Source: Ophiura sarsii
Taxonomy: Eukaryota > Echinodermata > Ophiuroidea > Amphilepidida > Ophiuridae
DNA: 64,000 bases
NCBI GenBank assembly: GCA_035610835.1
Contig: CM069441.1
Span: forward strand, 99,693,606-99,757,605
Direction: 5' to 3'
Shown: one piece after another, positions 44,401 through 52,129 of the stretch
Layout: every line of letters starts with the position of its first letter
How positions within the stretch are numbered: position 1 is the first letter of the stretch
Translations under genes and position numbers: made by a program
Notes under the pieces: model-generated
Seen by the model: the letters and a program-made list of their open reading frames with translations, nothing else
Told to the model about the DNA's origin: nothing
Databases searched by the model: none

Positions 44401-44897
44401 TTGTATTAACCATTATACATTGGAAAATATATAGCTGCCATATGGCTATTTCGCAATGTGCCTATGGGATATTCATTCATATTTAGGGCCACGGAGGACC
44501 CAGAAGACGAACTCGGAATGAATTTAAATTTTACCCAGAAGACGAACTCGAATTGAATTTAAATTTTGGGAATCTTATTAATTCTACAATTGGAACACTT
44601 TAAGACTAGCTAACATTAAATTTGGTTGACAAAAGGGGCATGATGCACCCTAATGATCAGGTTAATCCCACGTTTTTAATTGTGACATTTATGATTTCAA
44701 TTTAAAGTTAATTGGTAATATGTATCTCAATTGCAGAGGCTATCTCCAAGAATACGCGCCTCACTGCAACATCGGCAGAAGTCGAGGAAGTTGTTAAGAC
44801 GTGGCTGAAACATGCAAAAGATCGCGATGGAGGCAGAAAGAAGAGAGAAGAGAGAGAAGGCAACATGACATCTGACAGTGAAACTGGCGAGGATTGA
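29206..44897 (+). CDS. DUF4806-domain protein, ten-exon gene model
   Basis: Join of exons 29206-29407, 31617-31722, 32244-32473, 33934-34023, 35066-35170, 36014-36070, 36557-36613, 38968-39170, 41626-41791 and 44737-44897. Every junction is GT-AG and in phase, total 1377 nt, stop TGA at 44895. The N-terminal exon matches the segment that precedes DUF4806 in many invertebrate proteins (YAVVEF, CYWPPYKN, W-x-LFKVKRL). Then come a basic KKKRLR patch, Ser/Thr-rich linkers, a helical segment, and DUF4806 across the last three exons. The family has no established biochemical function; nuclear action is inference from the basic patch. The true start is unresolved: no in-frame ATG precedes YAVVEF here, so the start codon is probably in an upstream exon. 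Confidence 0.78.
29426..29683. mobile_element. MITE with GGGTCATTCCGTGTCAAA ends, in intron 1
   Basis: The left end GGGTCATTCCGTGTCAAA is mirrored by TTTGACACCGAATGGCCC. Length 258 bp. Same terminal family as the larger element at 39975-41361. Confidence 0.6.
30510..30563 (-). repeat. tRNA-derived SINE head (A and B boxes)
   Basis: On the minus strand TAGCCGAGTGAT (30552-30563) fits a pol III A box and GGTCAATTCC (30510-30519) a B box, about tRNA distance apart. No complete cloverleaf, so SINE remnant rather than a tRNA gene. Confidence 0.45.
30727..31114. mobile_element. TTAA MITE family A, full palindromic copy
   Basis: Starts AGGCATAGTATGTGATC and ends GATCACATAATATACCT, flanked by TTAA at 30723-30726 and 31115-31118. 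The two roughly 180-bp arms are inverted copies sharing GCAGATTTACATTTCTGATC and GCGATACGATTCCTAATTA-type blocks. Confidence 0.8.
31617..31722 (+). CDS. DUF4806 gene exon 2
   Basis: Acceptor CTTTGACAG, donor GTGAGT. Enters in phase 1 and leaves in phase 2. Encodes a Gly/Ser/acidic linker with a PPPRTR ending, typical of disordered sequence between the N-terminal block and DUF4806. Confidence 0.75.
32244..32473 (+). CDS. DUF4806 gene exon 3 with basic NLS-like patch
   Basis: Acceptor TTTGTTTCAG, donor GTAAGA, phase 2 to phase 1. Begins PPPRYRADTDEDVEEPGPEP, followed by KKKRLR, a classical monopartite nuclear-localisation-like motif preceded by acidic and Pro residues. The remainder is Pro/Thr/Ser-rich and probably disordered. 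Confidence 0.78.
32625..32917 (+). repeat. Tandem duplication of about 150 bp in intron 3
   Basis: CTACCCACTAGATTCAAATTTT begins both copies (about 32625 and 32778). Each ends AATTGTACATAGTTCATGTGGAAC-like. The first copy has an extra short GCGAGCACAGAAA repeat. Confidence 0.8.
33324..33378 (-). repeat. tRNA-derived SINE head in intron 3
   Basis: Minus-strand GGTGTAGTGG (33369-33378, A-box-like) and GGGGGTTAAATCCC (33324-33337, B-box-like). The surrounding GC-rich block with no coding sense is probably its body. Confidence 0.42.
33496..33839 (+). mobile_element. TTAA MITE family B, full copy in intron 3
   Basis: AGGTAGATGTTCCGA to CATCTACCT, flanked by TTAA (33492-33495 and 33840-33843). 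Closely similar along its whole length to 17703-18051. Confidence 0.8.
33934..34023 (+). CDS. DUF4806 gene exon 4, Ser/Thr linker cassette 1
   Basis: A 90-nt phase 1-1 exon after a T-rich acceptor (AAATTAACAG), donor GTAAGT. Encodes VNSSPLSTAETSSSTPAAAT and a LPIGLGV ending. It resembles exon 5 (STPAAA and GLGV in common), and the flanking introns resemble those of exons 5-7. Confidence 0.72.
34141..34565 (+). repeat. Dispersed repeat, second copy at about 47395-47630
   Basis: Shares GGTGGCATGAGTCA, GCTTGAAAATGATACCATG, TTGAAGGTGATC and GCGACTGGTCAC in the same order with 47395-47630. Here it is split by a 34324-34495 insert with CAGGGGTG / CACCCCTG ends, probably a hAT-like MITE. Confidence 0.6.
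34877..34927 (-). repeat. tRNA-derived SINE head in intron 4
   Basis: Minus strand TGGCGCACTGG (34917-34927) is a good A box and GGTTCAAGCC (34877-34886) a good B box at tRNA spacing. The tRNA-like part is followed by unrelated sequence. The overlapping plus-strand ORF (34819-35196) is incidental. Confidence 0.55.
35066..35170 (+). CDS. DUF4806 gene exon 5, Ser/Thr linker cassette 2
   Basis: A 105-nt phase 1-1 exon after TTATCAG, donor GTAAGT. Starts VNSSTNSCSTTTARSTSTPA and ends PTGLGVSG. Being symmetric, it can be skipped or duplicated without breaking the frame. Confidence 0.72.
36014..36070 (+). CDS. DUF4806 gene exon 6, linker cassette 3
   Basis: A 57-nt phase 1-1 exon encoding VTSAIASLATPNNAASLRSG, acceptor CATGTTCAG, donor GTAAGT. 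Near-identical to exon 7, 543 bp downstream. Confidence 0.7.
36557..36613 (+). CDS. DUF4806 gene exon 7, linker cassette 4 (tandem duplicate of exon 6)
   Basis: Encodes VNSARASLATPNNAASLRSG, three residues different from exon 6, with the same splice sites. It lies in a tandem duplication that includes both flanking intron parts. Confidence 0.7.
36918..38535. mobile_element. Two diverged copies of one DNA element in intron 7
   Basis: Copy 1 (about 36918-37685) has inverted ends: CGTGTATTTCACCGTCACAC with CAACACCCTCTGATACTTC, mirrored at 37625-37680. Copy 2 (about 37920-38535) shares its interior (ACCTTTCGACCTCC, GCAGACA-GATAA-TACGAA) and its right end (GTATCAGGGGGTGTTGTTC). The left ends at 36340 and 36900 also touch the exon 6/7 duplication. 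Confidence 0.55.
38549..38811. mobile_element. Family C MITE, diverged copy with internal duplication
   Basis: Shares TTTGGCCATC-GAGACAGTGAC, CACATAACGCG, GCGCTGG and AAAGCTGCGCCTG with 46853-47043. The ACTCAAGCGCTGGT...GCTGCGCCTG block is duplicated. Confidence 0.55.
38968..39170 (+). CDS. DUF4806 gene exon 8, helical segment and start of DUF4806
   Basis: Acceptor TTTATTTCAG, donor GTATGT, phase 1 to phase 0. Encodes AFDRRILHLLLEIKKAVEEN, an amphipathic, Lys/Glu-rich helix likely to form a coiled coil. Then comes LPVKTQLELQSLEDRLE, matching the LP-x-T-x-EEL-x-x-LE pattern at the start of DUF4806 domains, and KFKKRL at the junction. Confidence 0.8.
39298..39671. mobile_element. TTAA MITE family A, full copy in intron 8
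   Basis: AGGCATATTATGTGATC to GATCACACAATATGCCT, flanked by TTAA (39294-39297 and 39672-39675). Palindromic arms as in 30727-31114. Confidence 0.82.
39975..41361. mobile_element. 1.4-kb element with GGGTCATTCCGTG ends in intron 8
   Basis: The left end GGGTCATTCCGTGTCAAATC is mirrored by GATTTGTCACAGAATGACC at the right. A second inner inverted pair (about 40720-40810 and 41120-41215) lies inside. It contains a nested family B MITE (40377-40711). TAGAG adjoins both ends and may be the target duplication. ORFs are short and without motifs. Confidence 0.6.
40377..40711 (+). mobile_element. TTAA MITE family B, diverged copy
   Basis: Begins AGGTAGATGTTCCGATT after TTAA (40373-40376). The right end AACATACACCT has lost its TTAA. 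It is nested in 39975-41361. Confidence 0.65.
41626..41791 (+). CDS. DUF4806 gene exon 9, domain core
   Basis: Acceptor CCTTTTACAACAG, donor GTAAGT, phase 0 to phase 1. Contains the family hallmarks: LSMIGGGN (glycine motif), VRRILNEVMT, VAMKYNWCGRG-K (the Y-x-W-x-G-x-K motif) and LVLKDVIN. This is the most diagnostic exon of the gene. Confidence 0.85.
42905..43068 (+). repeat. SINE/LINE 3'-tail-like insert with (ATT)n
   Basis: Ends TGTAAAGCGCTATATAAAAA followed by TATTATTATTATT. The preceding AAAGCGCTTTGAGACG is a tail motif widespread in animal retroposons. It interrupts the left arm of the foldback and is absent from the right arm. Confidence 0.5.
43095..43673 (-). pseudogene. Degraded transposon-like protein, left arm
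   Basis: Two minus-strand frames: one with WYLTDEMIPLALFSGIVPNT and NWFGPGLGKPTF, a second (43095-43304) with SVRLILASDFI, ESHYKNVLNVVE, DRMNRPNLRKRK. The order resembles uncharacterised invertebrate transposon proteins ending in an AERGVKL-like block followed by E-x-x-x-x-x-LLQVVE-x-HR. A frame break lies between the halves. Family assignment is from memory and uncertain. Confidence 0.45.
43646..44134 (+). pseudogene. Degraded transposon-like protein, right arm (mirror copy)
   Basis: Plus-strand frames mirror the left arm: PLALFSGTVPNTENQAITVK, then SVQVIVAWDF, ESHYKNVLKVVE, DRKNMPNLHKRK. The frame breaks near 43891-43922. Sequence identity with the left arm shows these are inverted duplicates and not two genes. 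Confidence 0.45.
44737..44897 (+). CDS. DUF4806 gene exon 10, domain end and stop
   Basis: Acceptor CTCAATTGCAG. Encodes KAISKNTRLTATSAEVEEVV, then KTWLKHAKDR, completing DUF4806, and a charged tail (GGRKKREEREGN...GED) before TGA at 44895-44897. The tail sequence is repeated twice downstream (see 44825-45240). Confidence 0.8.
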
Positions 44898-45240
44898 CTT
44901 TAAGACACAGTTAAAAGGTGCTCTATATATGTGGGGGGGGGGGGTCACAACATTGCTGTTTACATTCTTTAAGACAGTTAAAAAAGGTGCTATATATATG
45001 TCACGAGGCCGAAAGAAGCGAGAACGAGACGACAACAGCGAGAACACAACAGACAGTGAACTATGAGACTTAAAGACAGTTAAAAAGGTGCTATATATAT
45101 GGGGAGGGGGTCAAAACATTGCTGTTTACATTCTTTAAGACACAGTAAAAAAGGTGCTATATATATGTTGGAGGCCAAAAAGCGAGAACGAGACGACAAC
45201 AGCGATAACACAACACACAGTGAACTATGAGACTTAAAGA
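44825..45240 (+). repeat. Three tandem copies of the coding tail plus 3' flank
   Basis: The GGAGGCAGAAAGAAG...GACAGTGAA segment at the end of exon 10 recurs at about 45003 (CGAGGCCGAAAGAAGCG) and 45169, spacing about 173 and 166 bp, each followed by TTAAAAGGTGCTATATATATG, a G run and CATTGCTGTTTAC. The downstream copies would still encode a GRKKRERDD-type tail and a stop. Confidence 0.75.
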
Positions 45241-45504
45241 CAGTTAAAAGGTGATATATATATATATATATGTTGGGGGGGGGGGGTGGGGGCACAACAT
45301 TGCTGTTTACTTTCTTGTAAGTCACTGTACACAATTACTATATCTATCAATTTTGGCAATGTTATGTCTATGAAAAGTTATCTTCAACTTGATTTCAGGG
45401 ATGTAGCTTTAATATTTGGGACTTTGTTGCCAATACAAAAAGTGTTCATGTGAAACAGATCTTTAATTTGAGATTTGTCTCCCGGGGGTGACGCTCCGTT
45501 TTTA
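45241..45504. other. Non-coding DNA downstream of the DUF4806 stop
   Basis: (TA)n and G tracts near 45252-45295, then unremarkable AT-rich sequence. No clear AATAAA close to the stop. Confidence 0.4.
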
Positions 45505-45506
45505 TA

Positions 45507-45923
45507 CACTCGTCAAAAGAAGTTCCTTGCCACTCATTGAAGTTCAAATATTTCACATAAATATTTAATATAAATTAAACAATTAAACAATTGCATGTCA
45601 AAATAAGCAGATTGTCTATCATGTCTGTGTGAAATTAAGATGTACGCATTCATGCATGGCTGAGCACATTCATTAAGCAATGGTAAGGTGCGTAAAAGGA
45701 AATTGCAAGAAATAGCAATTGCAGTCATTTGAATGGAGGGATTATCCAATTTTGGGCAATCTTCTTGCCATTGTCAAGTGAATGGGATCTGCCATGCATG
45801 AGTGATCATGTCTAAATTTCCATGTTAAGCTGTTAGAGGATTACTTTCTGCTTATTTTGATATATAATTATATATATTCTATTAAATTTTAATTTAGTGG
45901 CAAGGAACTTCTTTTGACGAGTG
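45507..45923. mobile_element. Tc1/mariner-type MITE with perfect 28-bp TIRs
   Basis: The 28-bp TIRs at 45507-45534 and 45896-45923 (CACTCGTCAAAAGAAGTTCC...) are exact inverted copies, each flanked by TA (45505-45506 and 45924-45925). TA target duplication is the Tc1/mariner hallmark. The 361-bp AT-rich core has no transposase. Confidence 0.82.
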
Positions 45924-45925
45924 TA

Positions 45926-46852
45926 GATTAATGCTAAAATTAAAGTTTTAACTCACTCAATATCATGTTTTTAAAGATACCAATTTGAAGAGCAAGGTAT
46001 CATTTTGAAGGTTGATATATTACCATTATATTGGAAAAAGAAAATTCACTTATTTGCAGAGCAGAGGCTACGCTGCAGAATTATGCGAATAATATTCACA
46101 ATTAATAAATTTAAGTAAAAACTGCTATTTGCCACAGACCCATCTGAATTTTGATCTAAAAATTGAACTCTACATCCCAAAAAAAACATTAAAAGGGAAA
46201 TGTAATCACCTCAAATCTCTTAACTTTTACCATTATAAGGCTGAATGATTTAATGATGCAAATTGGGCTAATTAAATATGCAAAAAAAAGGTGCATTTGC
46301 AGAATAATATGCAATTTTTTTACCTTAAAAATGGATTCTACACCTAAAAAATCTCATTATGGATCAGGGAAATGGCTCTATTCCATGATTTTGCATGAAA
46401 TATGGCCTTCGCATATTTAATGAGCTTGACTTTTGGACGAATGTTGGTATACCGGAGGCATTTTCGAACATATTTTTAGGTTTTTGACATTTTTACCTTT
46501 CATGTAAGCAGAAATGTTGAATATGTAAGTTGTACTCCCAATAGATGTTATTTTTAGACTTGTAAGGTACCAAGACTTGATTTTATGACATTTAAAAAAT
46601 CTGCAAATCTGTAAAAATTGGGTCATTTTTGGAACCACGTTTTTGGTCACAACGCAAGAAATAATGCTGCGATTTTGACGATTTAAACAGTATTTTTCAT
46701 ATCTGCACCCAAGTTCTATCTAAAAAAACCAAGAATGAAGCCCCAAAAAGCATTTTGAAATTTACCTTTGATATGTGCAGTAATGGAAATACCTCCGTGA
46801 CAGTCTTTGATGATCATGAGTGTGTAATGTTGCGTGTACTGAGTGATCGTAG
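45926..46852. other. AT-rich DNA without recognised features
   Basis: No supported ORF. Several GCATATTTAATGAGCTTGAC-like words recur near 48303, so part is dispersed repeat. Confidence 0.35.
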
Positions 46853-47043
46853 TATACTCTGTTTGGCCATCTCGAGACAGTGACGTAACTGCATATTCTA
46901 CTAATTGCATCACATAACGCGCGCGCATACTCGCGGCGCTGGCGTACAAACACGAGCGTTGAAAGGCGGAAGATACACACGCGTGCGTAAAAGCTGCGCC
47001 TGTTCAGTTACGTCACCGTCTCGAGATGGCCAAACAGAGTATA
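46853..47043. mobile_element. Family C MITE with 39-bp TIRs
   Basis: The 39-bp ends (TATACTCTGTTTGGCCATCT...GACGTAACTG) match their inverse at 47005-47043 at 38 of 39 positions. The core is CpG-rich with CACGCG/GCGCGC words. TAGTA adjoins both sides and may be the duplication. Length 191 bp. Confidence 0.72.
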
Positions 47044-47394
47044 GTAGGTGCTAGTCTAGTGGTTGAGTTATGTGCCTTACAATGCAGGGGTCCATTTTGC
47101 ACTCCTTGATATTAACAAATTGGGACTTAGTTTGATCGAGGGTTTAGTGCAACAAAGAGCTATCTGCATTTCAGATATTTTGAGAAAAAGTGAATTAAAG
47201 ATCATTTTGGCCAAAAATGCAGATAGCCCTTTTTTGCACTACCCTCGATATAAAGTGTTGGTAAAAAACATATCTATATTTTTCCAGGGGTCCTATTCCT
47301 TCAATATCATGTTTTTGAAGAAAAGTGTATAATTTTGAACCTCGGTATTCAATAGTATACAACCACTGTATCAAAAAACAAGAAATGCATCTGT

Positions 47395-47630
47395 CACGTC
47401 AAAGTGGGCATGTTGGTGGCATGAGTCAATTATGAGTTAATGTCATGATTTGAAAGAACAAAGCTTGAAAATGATACCATGTTGAAGGTGATCAGACTAT
47501 TTAATCACAAGATATGAGTTAAAGAAGAATATTTCTTTCTATTATTTGCGTTATATTGGCCTCTATCTCAAAACTGTGTTTGCCGACAGCATGTCTGTCC
47601 TTTTTGACGCGACTGGTCACTAGGCCTAAT
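47395..47630 (+). repeat. Dispersed repeat (partner of 34141-34565)
   Basis: An uninterrupted copy sharing ordered blocks with intron 4. It defines the empty state of the insert in that copy. Confidence 0.55.
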
Positions 47631-48695
47631 AATAAAAACTATTATTTTTGTTAATAAGGCTCATAAAATATGCATCAGAAAGGGTGTTTACCAACGAATT
47701 AGCAATATGTGACCCAACAAAATGAGTAAATGAGACACATTTTGGTACCAAAGTCAATGTCCATATCATATTCCAAACTAATGTTACAGATTATTGAAAA
47801 TCACTTTGTCTCAAAAATTCAAATACAAATTGTCAAGTTATTGGCAGCCCTCAACTTATGGCTGTTTTTACTCCATACAGTACATTAATTTGCCTTTTGC
47901 CCCTTTCAAATTGCCTGAAATTGCATTGCCCTCTCCATTTCTTAATTTGAGGGCTGGTTATTGGTAATTATAATTTTGGTTTGGTCAACAAATCAATGAA
48001 GTGAATGAAAACACAATGCCTCTTGTAGTTTAAATCATTATTTTCATGAATTTGAGTCTTTGGTTAGATACAAGAAGTATCAATGATCAGAAATAAGACT
48101 TGTCCTGAATTTGACTTATGTTGACCTTGTCCCACATTTATGCTCTTAAATCAAATTAGAGACGACTACTGCCGCATTCCGCCTCATTTACTCATGTTGG
48201 GTCACATTATGTTGACCTAAAATTGAATTCTAATGCCCCAAATCCTTATATATGGATCATGGTAAAGACAAAATTCACTGATTTTGTATGACTTATGGTC
48301 TTCGCATATTCAACAAGCTGGACTTGAAATGCTCTCATGCATAGACTAATGTAATTTTAACATTTCATGTAGCAATCATTTAAAATATCTTATTTTTGGA
48401 CTTGTTAGGGTCTAAAGATTTGATTTCTTACATTTTTAAAACACAGTAAATATCCCATGTTTTGTACGAAAATTGATTATTTAATGAAAACATGTTTATA
48501 GCCAAATCTTAAAAGAACATTTTGATATGGTGCTATCTTTGATCATGTTTTAAATAATTTTCTTTGTTTTGATATTATTTAAAGACTAGTCATTCTGGGA
48601 CTCGACTTGATCAAAAACGGGTATATATGTTGTAGTAATATATTTTGATACTATATAAATTCTATTTTTTATATCATACAACAAGCGTATGCAAC
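47631..48695. other. AT-rich DNA, nothing convincing
   Basis: No coding or structural signal that I can support. Confidence 0.35.
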
Positions 48696-48750
48696 CTGTG
48701 GCCCGCGAAGTAATCCCAAAATTCCCATTGATGCGGCCTGTTTTAACCGG
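48696..48750. mobile_element. Possible hAT (Charlie-like) terminus fragment
   Basis: CAACCTGTGGCCCGCG followed by ATGCGGCCTG resembles the ends of animal hAT elements that contain GTGGCCCGCGGGCC. Only one end seen. Confidence 0.3.
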
Positions 48751-49454
48751 AACTCTCTAGGCGACACAAATGGCAGATTGACTTAGTGGTGTGCTCCCTT
48801 ACAATTAGTAGGGTAATGCGCTGCATTTAGTTAATATAACTGGAGGCCTGATTACATGTTAAAGTCCCTGGTAAAAAAGGCGCTTGCAACAGCGAGTAAA
48901 AAAGGAAATTACCCCTTCAGAAGTGTTTTGGAATGTTTGGAAATCACTCCCCATGAAGCTCATGGATCTCAAAATCACAGTGAGGTCCAGGTGGTACAAA
49001 AGGTTGCACATGCTTGTCATACAGGGTCTCAACTTGCATAAAATTAAAACAGGTATGGTGATGAATGTGTAGTACGTAACGTATTATGTTTTGATAGTAT
49101 TTAAAACCCGTTTATATATCAAACAGGAGCTCAACTTAATCGAAACGGGTATGTTGTAGTAATTAGTACTAGTATTTTGATATTGTTTAAACGCTATGCT
49201 TATATCAAACAGGGGGCCAGGGCTCAACATTATTGAACGGGTATGTTGTAGTCAATGACCATGTTTTGACATATTTAAGACCGGTTTTTACATCAACAGG
49301 AAAAGGGTGCAGTTGCCGCTTACAGAATATTCAAACAAAAATTAGCATTTTGAATGATTTAAAAATGGCATATTTTTGATTTCATGGTGATTTTTTATTA
49401 GCCTTTAATTTTTCATGCCCTATTTTATTTCATGAATTGCTTACAATGGTTTTT

Positions 49455-50215
49455 TACCCAACGGCGACAACTGAACCCTTGCTGTTAGTGTTACCAGTAC
49501 ATTACACATATTGTATCAATATGGGTATGTTTTCTTTATTTTAATAGGTTAAGCCTAACTCTCTAGTATAGTCTTTACATTTTAATATTTTAGCCCCGGG
49601 GGGGGGGCACTCAACTTTTTTTTGGGTAGGGGTGTGCCGCCCAGGGTCTCAAAAAGGGGGGCTAAAGAACTGAACTGAGTGGATTTTATGTCGAAAAATA
49701 GGGTCTTAGGAACTGATTTTTTTCCAAAAAATAGGTCTTGAGAACTGGCCTATAGTTCAATTTTCGATTATTTTGGTTTAAGAGCGCAACATTTTCGAAA
49801 AAATGGGGCTTTGGAACACAAAATTGGTGCTTTGGAACGCAAAATTTCGCGATTTTTTGAATTTTCAATAAAAATGGGGTCTTAAGAACTGATGCAGGCT
49901 CAAAAAGGGGGTCATAAGAACTAGCAGCAGAGGGTGAAAAAGGGGGTCTTCAGCGCGGCACATACCTATACCCTTTTCAAATGTCAGTGCCCCCCCCGGG
50001 ATTTTAGCTTAAACTCTGTTCTTTTTGCAAGACAATCATTAGTGGACAACAACTGAACCCTCTTGCTGTTAGTGTTACCAGTACATTGCACATATTGTAT
50101 CAATATGGGTACTTTTTCTTTGTTTTAATAGTTTAAGCCTAACTCTCTAGTATAGTCTTCATTTTAATATTTTAGCATAAACTCTTTGTTCTTTTTGCAA
50201 GACAATCATTAGTGA
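49455..50215 (+). repeat. Tandem duplication of about 170 bp, first copy split by a MITE
   Basis: TTAGTGTTACCAGTACATT to GCAAGACAATCATTAGTG occurs twice. Copy 1 is interrupted exactly by 49595-50000, copy 2 (about 50045-50215) is intact. Confidence 0.82.
49595..50000. mobile_element. Non-autonomous hAT-like element, 8-bp TSD ATTTTAGC, with empty site next door
   Basis: Ends CCCGGGGGGGGGGCACTC and GTCAGTGCCCCCCCCGGG, flanked by ATTTTAGC at 49587-49594 and 50001-50008. The intact paralogous copy reads TTTAATATTTTAGCATAAAC with a single ATTTTAGC, proving the duplication. The 406-bp core repeats GGGTCTTAAGAACTG-like words and is non-coding. Confidence 0.85.
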
Positions 50216-50346
50216 CTTGTTATAGACAAATCATTGTTAACTAACACTAGGTCATTCACAATGAATTGGGACCCCTATTGACACATTCTACAATAATGAT
50301 TTTAATGTCATTTCATATTGAAATTATCAGTTGTAATTGAAATTAA

Positions 50347-50702
50347 AGGTGTATGTTCATATCACCTTTTATTTGGGGGGTGGGCAGGGGTTATGATTTG
50401 TTTTCACATGAAGATATTTTGATATCAGAGGAACCCCATATTTTTCTCATTACGTCTGTAAAATCTTGGGGGCCAGAAACGTTCAATTTAAAAATGATAT
50501 GACAAAATGTGGTAAATTTCTGCCAAAGGTAGTTAACCACCCGCCTTATTGTGTACTCACTCAATGGGCACATTTTTTGCTACCTTGTGCTTCTAGAATT
50601 AATAAGAACCATTAAAGTATTCAACTCAAACGTTGGAATGCAACTTTCATGTAAAATACAAAAACAAGTTGAAAATCGGGCCAGAGATCAGAACATCTAC
50701 CT
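50347..50702 (-). mobile_element. TTAA MITE family B, inverted copy
   Basis: TTAA at 50343-50346, then AGGTGTATGTTCAT at the left; AACATCTACCT at the right. Shares the GTTAACCACC and AATGGGCACAT blocks with the other family B members. Confidence 0.7.
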
Positions 50703-51426
50703 ATAATTTAATAGTATATTTCATATTTGCTAATTAGGGTGATGTTCAAATGAATGATATCTGTCAAGCTAGAGTCAATGTGAATTGATAAAATCTACCC
50801 TTGGCAATTTAAGAATTGGGATTAGGTAATATAATGACCTTCTCTTCCTTAGGTAAGAGATTGATGCAACTAACTTGTTGCATCCTGTGTAAGCTGACAA
50901 GTTATTTAGTGTGTTTTTAAGCATTTTGATAGCGATCTCAGGGTAATACTATTAACGTTCAGTGTATTTTGTTATCTGTTCTGTCCAAAATTATTTAAAC
51001 ATAGGAACCAATTGTTTTTCTTTTAATATTACGAACTTACAAACATTGCTTCAATGTTGCATCATCATTGTAATTATTTATTCTAAACTATATACATATT
51101 CTACAAACTATGTGTAATGACAGAATGATATTTGAAATAGAAAATGGTTTCAGGGATACTTGTATGTTTTAGTCAGCATGTGTCACGGGGTCTCAACTCA
51201 TGGCACATGACCCCTTTGTAAATATTTATGTTAAGTATCAGTGTTGATTTGTAACTACAGTATGACCCTATTTACCCTAACCCCGGTTTAATGAGCATGT
51301 GTGATTTTTGTGGTACACATAAATCTTATGTATCCTAAACCCAAAATGCAACTAAGAAAAATTGTATTAACCCTTTAAACCCTCTGTCCCCGCCTGTTTG
51401 TACCCTTCACGCTTGCCTTCCCACAG
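50703..51426. other. AT-rich DNA upstream of a candidate exon
   Basis: No coding frame. It ends in a strong pyrimidine tract and acceptor (GCTTGCCTTCCCACAG). Confidence 0.35.
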
Positions 51427-51605
51427 TTTACACACACGAGCTTATAAAAGCCCTCATTGTTGAGAAAAAAACAGGGGTTGGAACAAACCCTTTTGGACAA
51501 CTACACAGCGACGGAAGACAGGCTCGTGCTCATCTGGTTAACACTTTCCACTCGGCAAGCGTCTACAGACGACTTTCTAAAATTGCACAATGCTCATCTG
51601 GTTAA
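51427..51605 (+). CDS. Candidate exon of unknown gene
   Basis: After a strong acceptor at 51426, the frame set by phase 1 is open for 58 codons: YTHELIKALIVEKKTGVGTN, then PFGQLHSDGRQARAHL, VNTFHSASVYRRLSKIA, stop TAA at 51603. It looks protein-like (helical, balanced composition) but I do not recognise it. The last part is duplicated just downstream with the alternative ending NTFHAASVYRQ. The incoming phase matches exon 9 and the linker exons of the DUF4806 gene. Confidence 0.35.
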
Positions 51606-51655
51606 CACTTTCCACGCGGCAAGCGTCTACAGACAGACGACTTTCTAAAATTGCA
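51530..51655 (+). repeat. Two tandem copies of a roughly 63-bp unit
   Basis: GCTCATCTGGTTAACACTTTCCAC...CTTTCTAAAATTGCA occurs twice, differing by a CAGA insertion and one base. It overlaps the end of the candidate exon. Confidence 0.82.
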
Positions 51656-51744
51656 AAAAATGTCAATTACGTTATTGAATTTCAAGTATTTTGTCAGTAA
51701 CCCTTGAGAATAGACCATGCAAGTTAGGAAAGGTTTCAGAAAAC

Positions 51745-51925
51745 AAATCTGTTTTGTTTAGTGGTAAAACCAATAGCCGCGTGGAAAAAAATCTGTTTTG
51801 TATAGTGGAGAAACCACTAGCTGCGTGGAAAGAAAAAAAATCTGTTTTGTATGGTGGTGAAACCAATACCCGCGTGGAAAAAAATCTGTTTCGTATAGTG
51901 GTGAAACCAATAGCCGCGTGGAAAG
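51745..51925 (+). repeat. Four to five tandem 45-bp units
   Basis: Units of AAATCTGTTTTGTATAGTGG plus GAAACCAATAGCCGCGTGGAA. Because the unit is close to a multiple of three, one strand shows a long ORF (51691-52116), judged repeat-derived. Confidence 0.78.
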
Positions 51926-52129
51926 TTTTAAAGTCGCCTTATATTGTTTTATGTGATTTTTGTTACCTCTGTATGATTTTACTTTGTATAGTTTGTTTAA
52001 CTTCCGCTTACGTTAACGTTTATTATAATAAAAGAAAAAGAAACTCACTTTTTTATGTCTCGATCATGATTATTAACATTTTCATAATTTTTAGATCATA
52101 CGAATGTCGGCGATAGGACGCATACACGA

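Noticed and set aside
48842..49072. Two overlapping ORFs with a KKALATASKK start
   Set aside because: Looked at as a possible second DUF4806 end exon, but the similarity is weak and no good acceptor or continuation was found.
51745..51925. Regular spaced repeats resembling a CRISPR array
   Set aside because: Contiguous tandem units without unique spacers, in a eukaryotic genome.
51691..52116. 141-codon ORF with repeated RVEKNLF units
   Set aside because: Follows a 45-bp minisatellite whose length happens to keep the frame.
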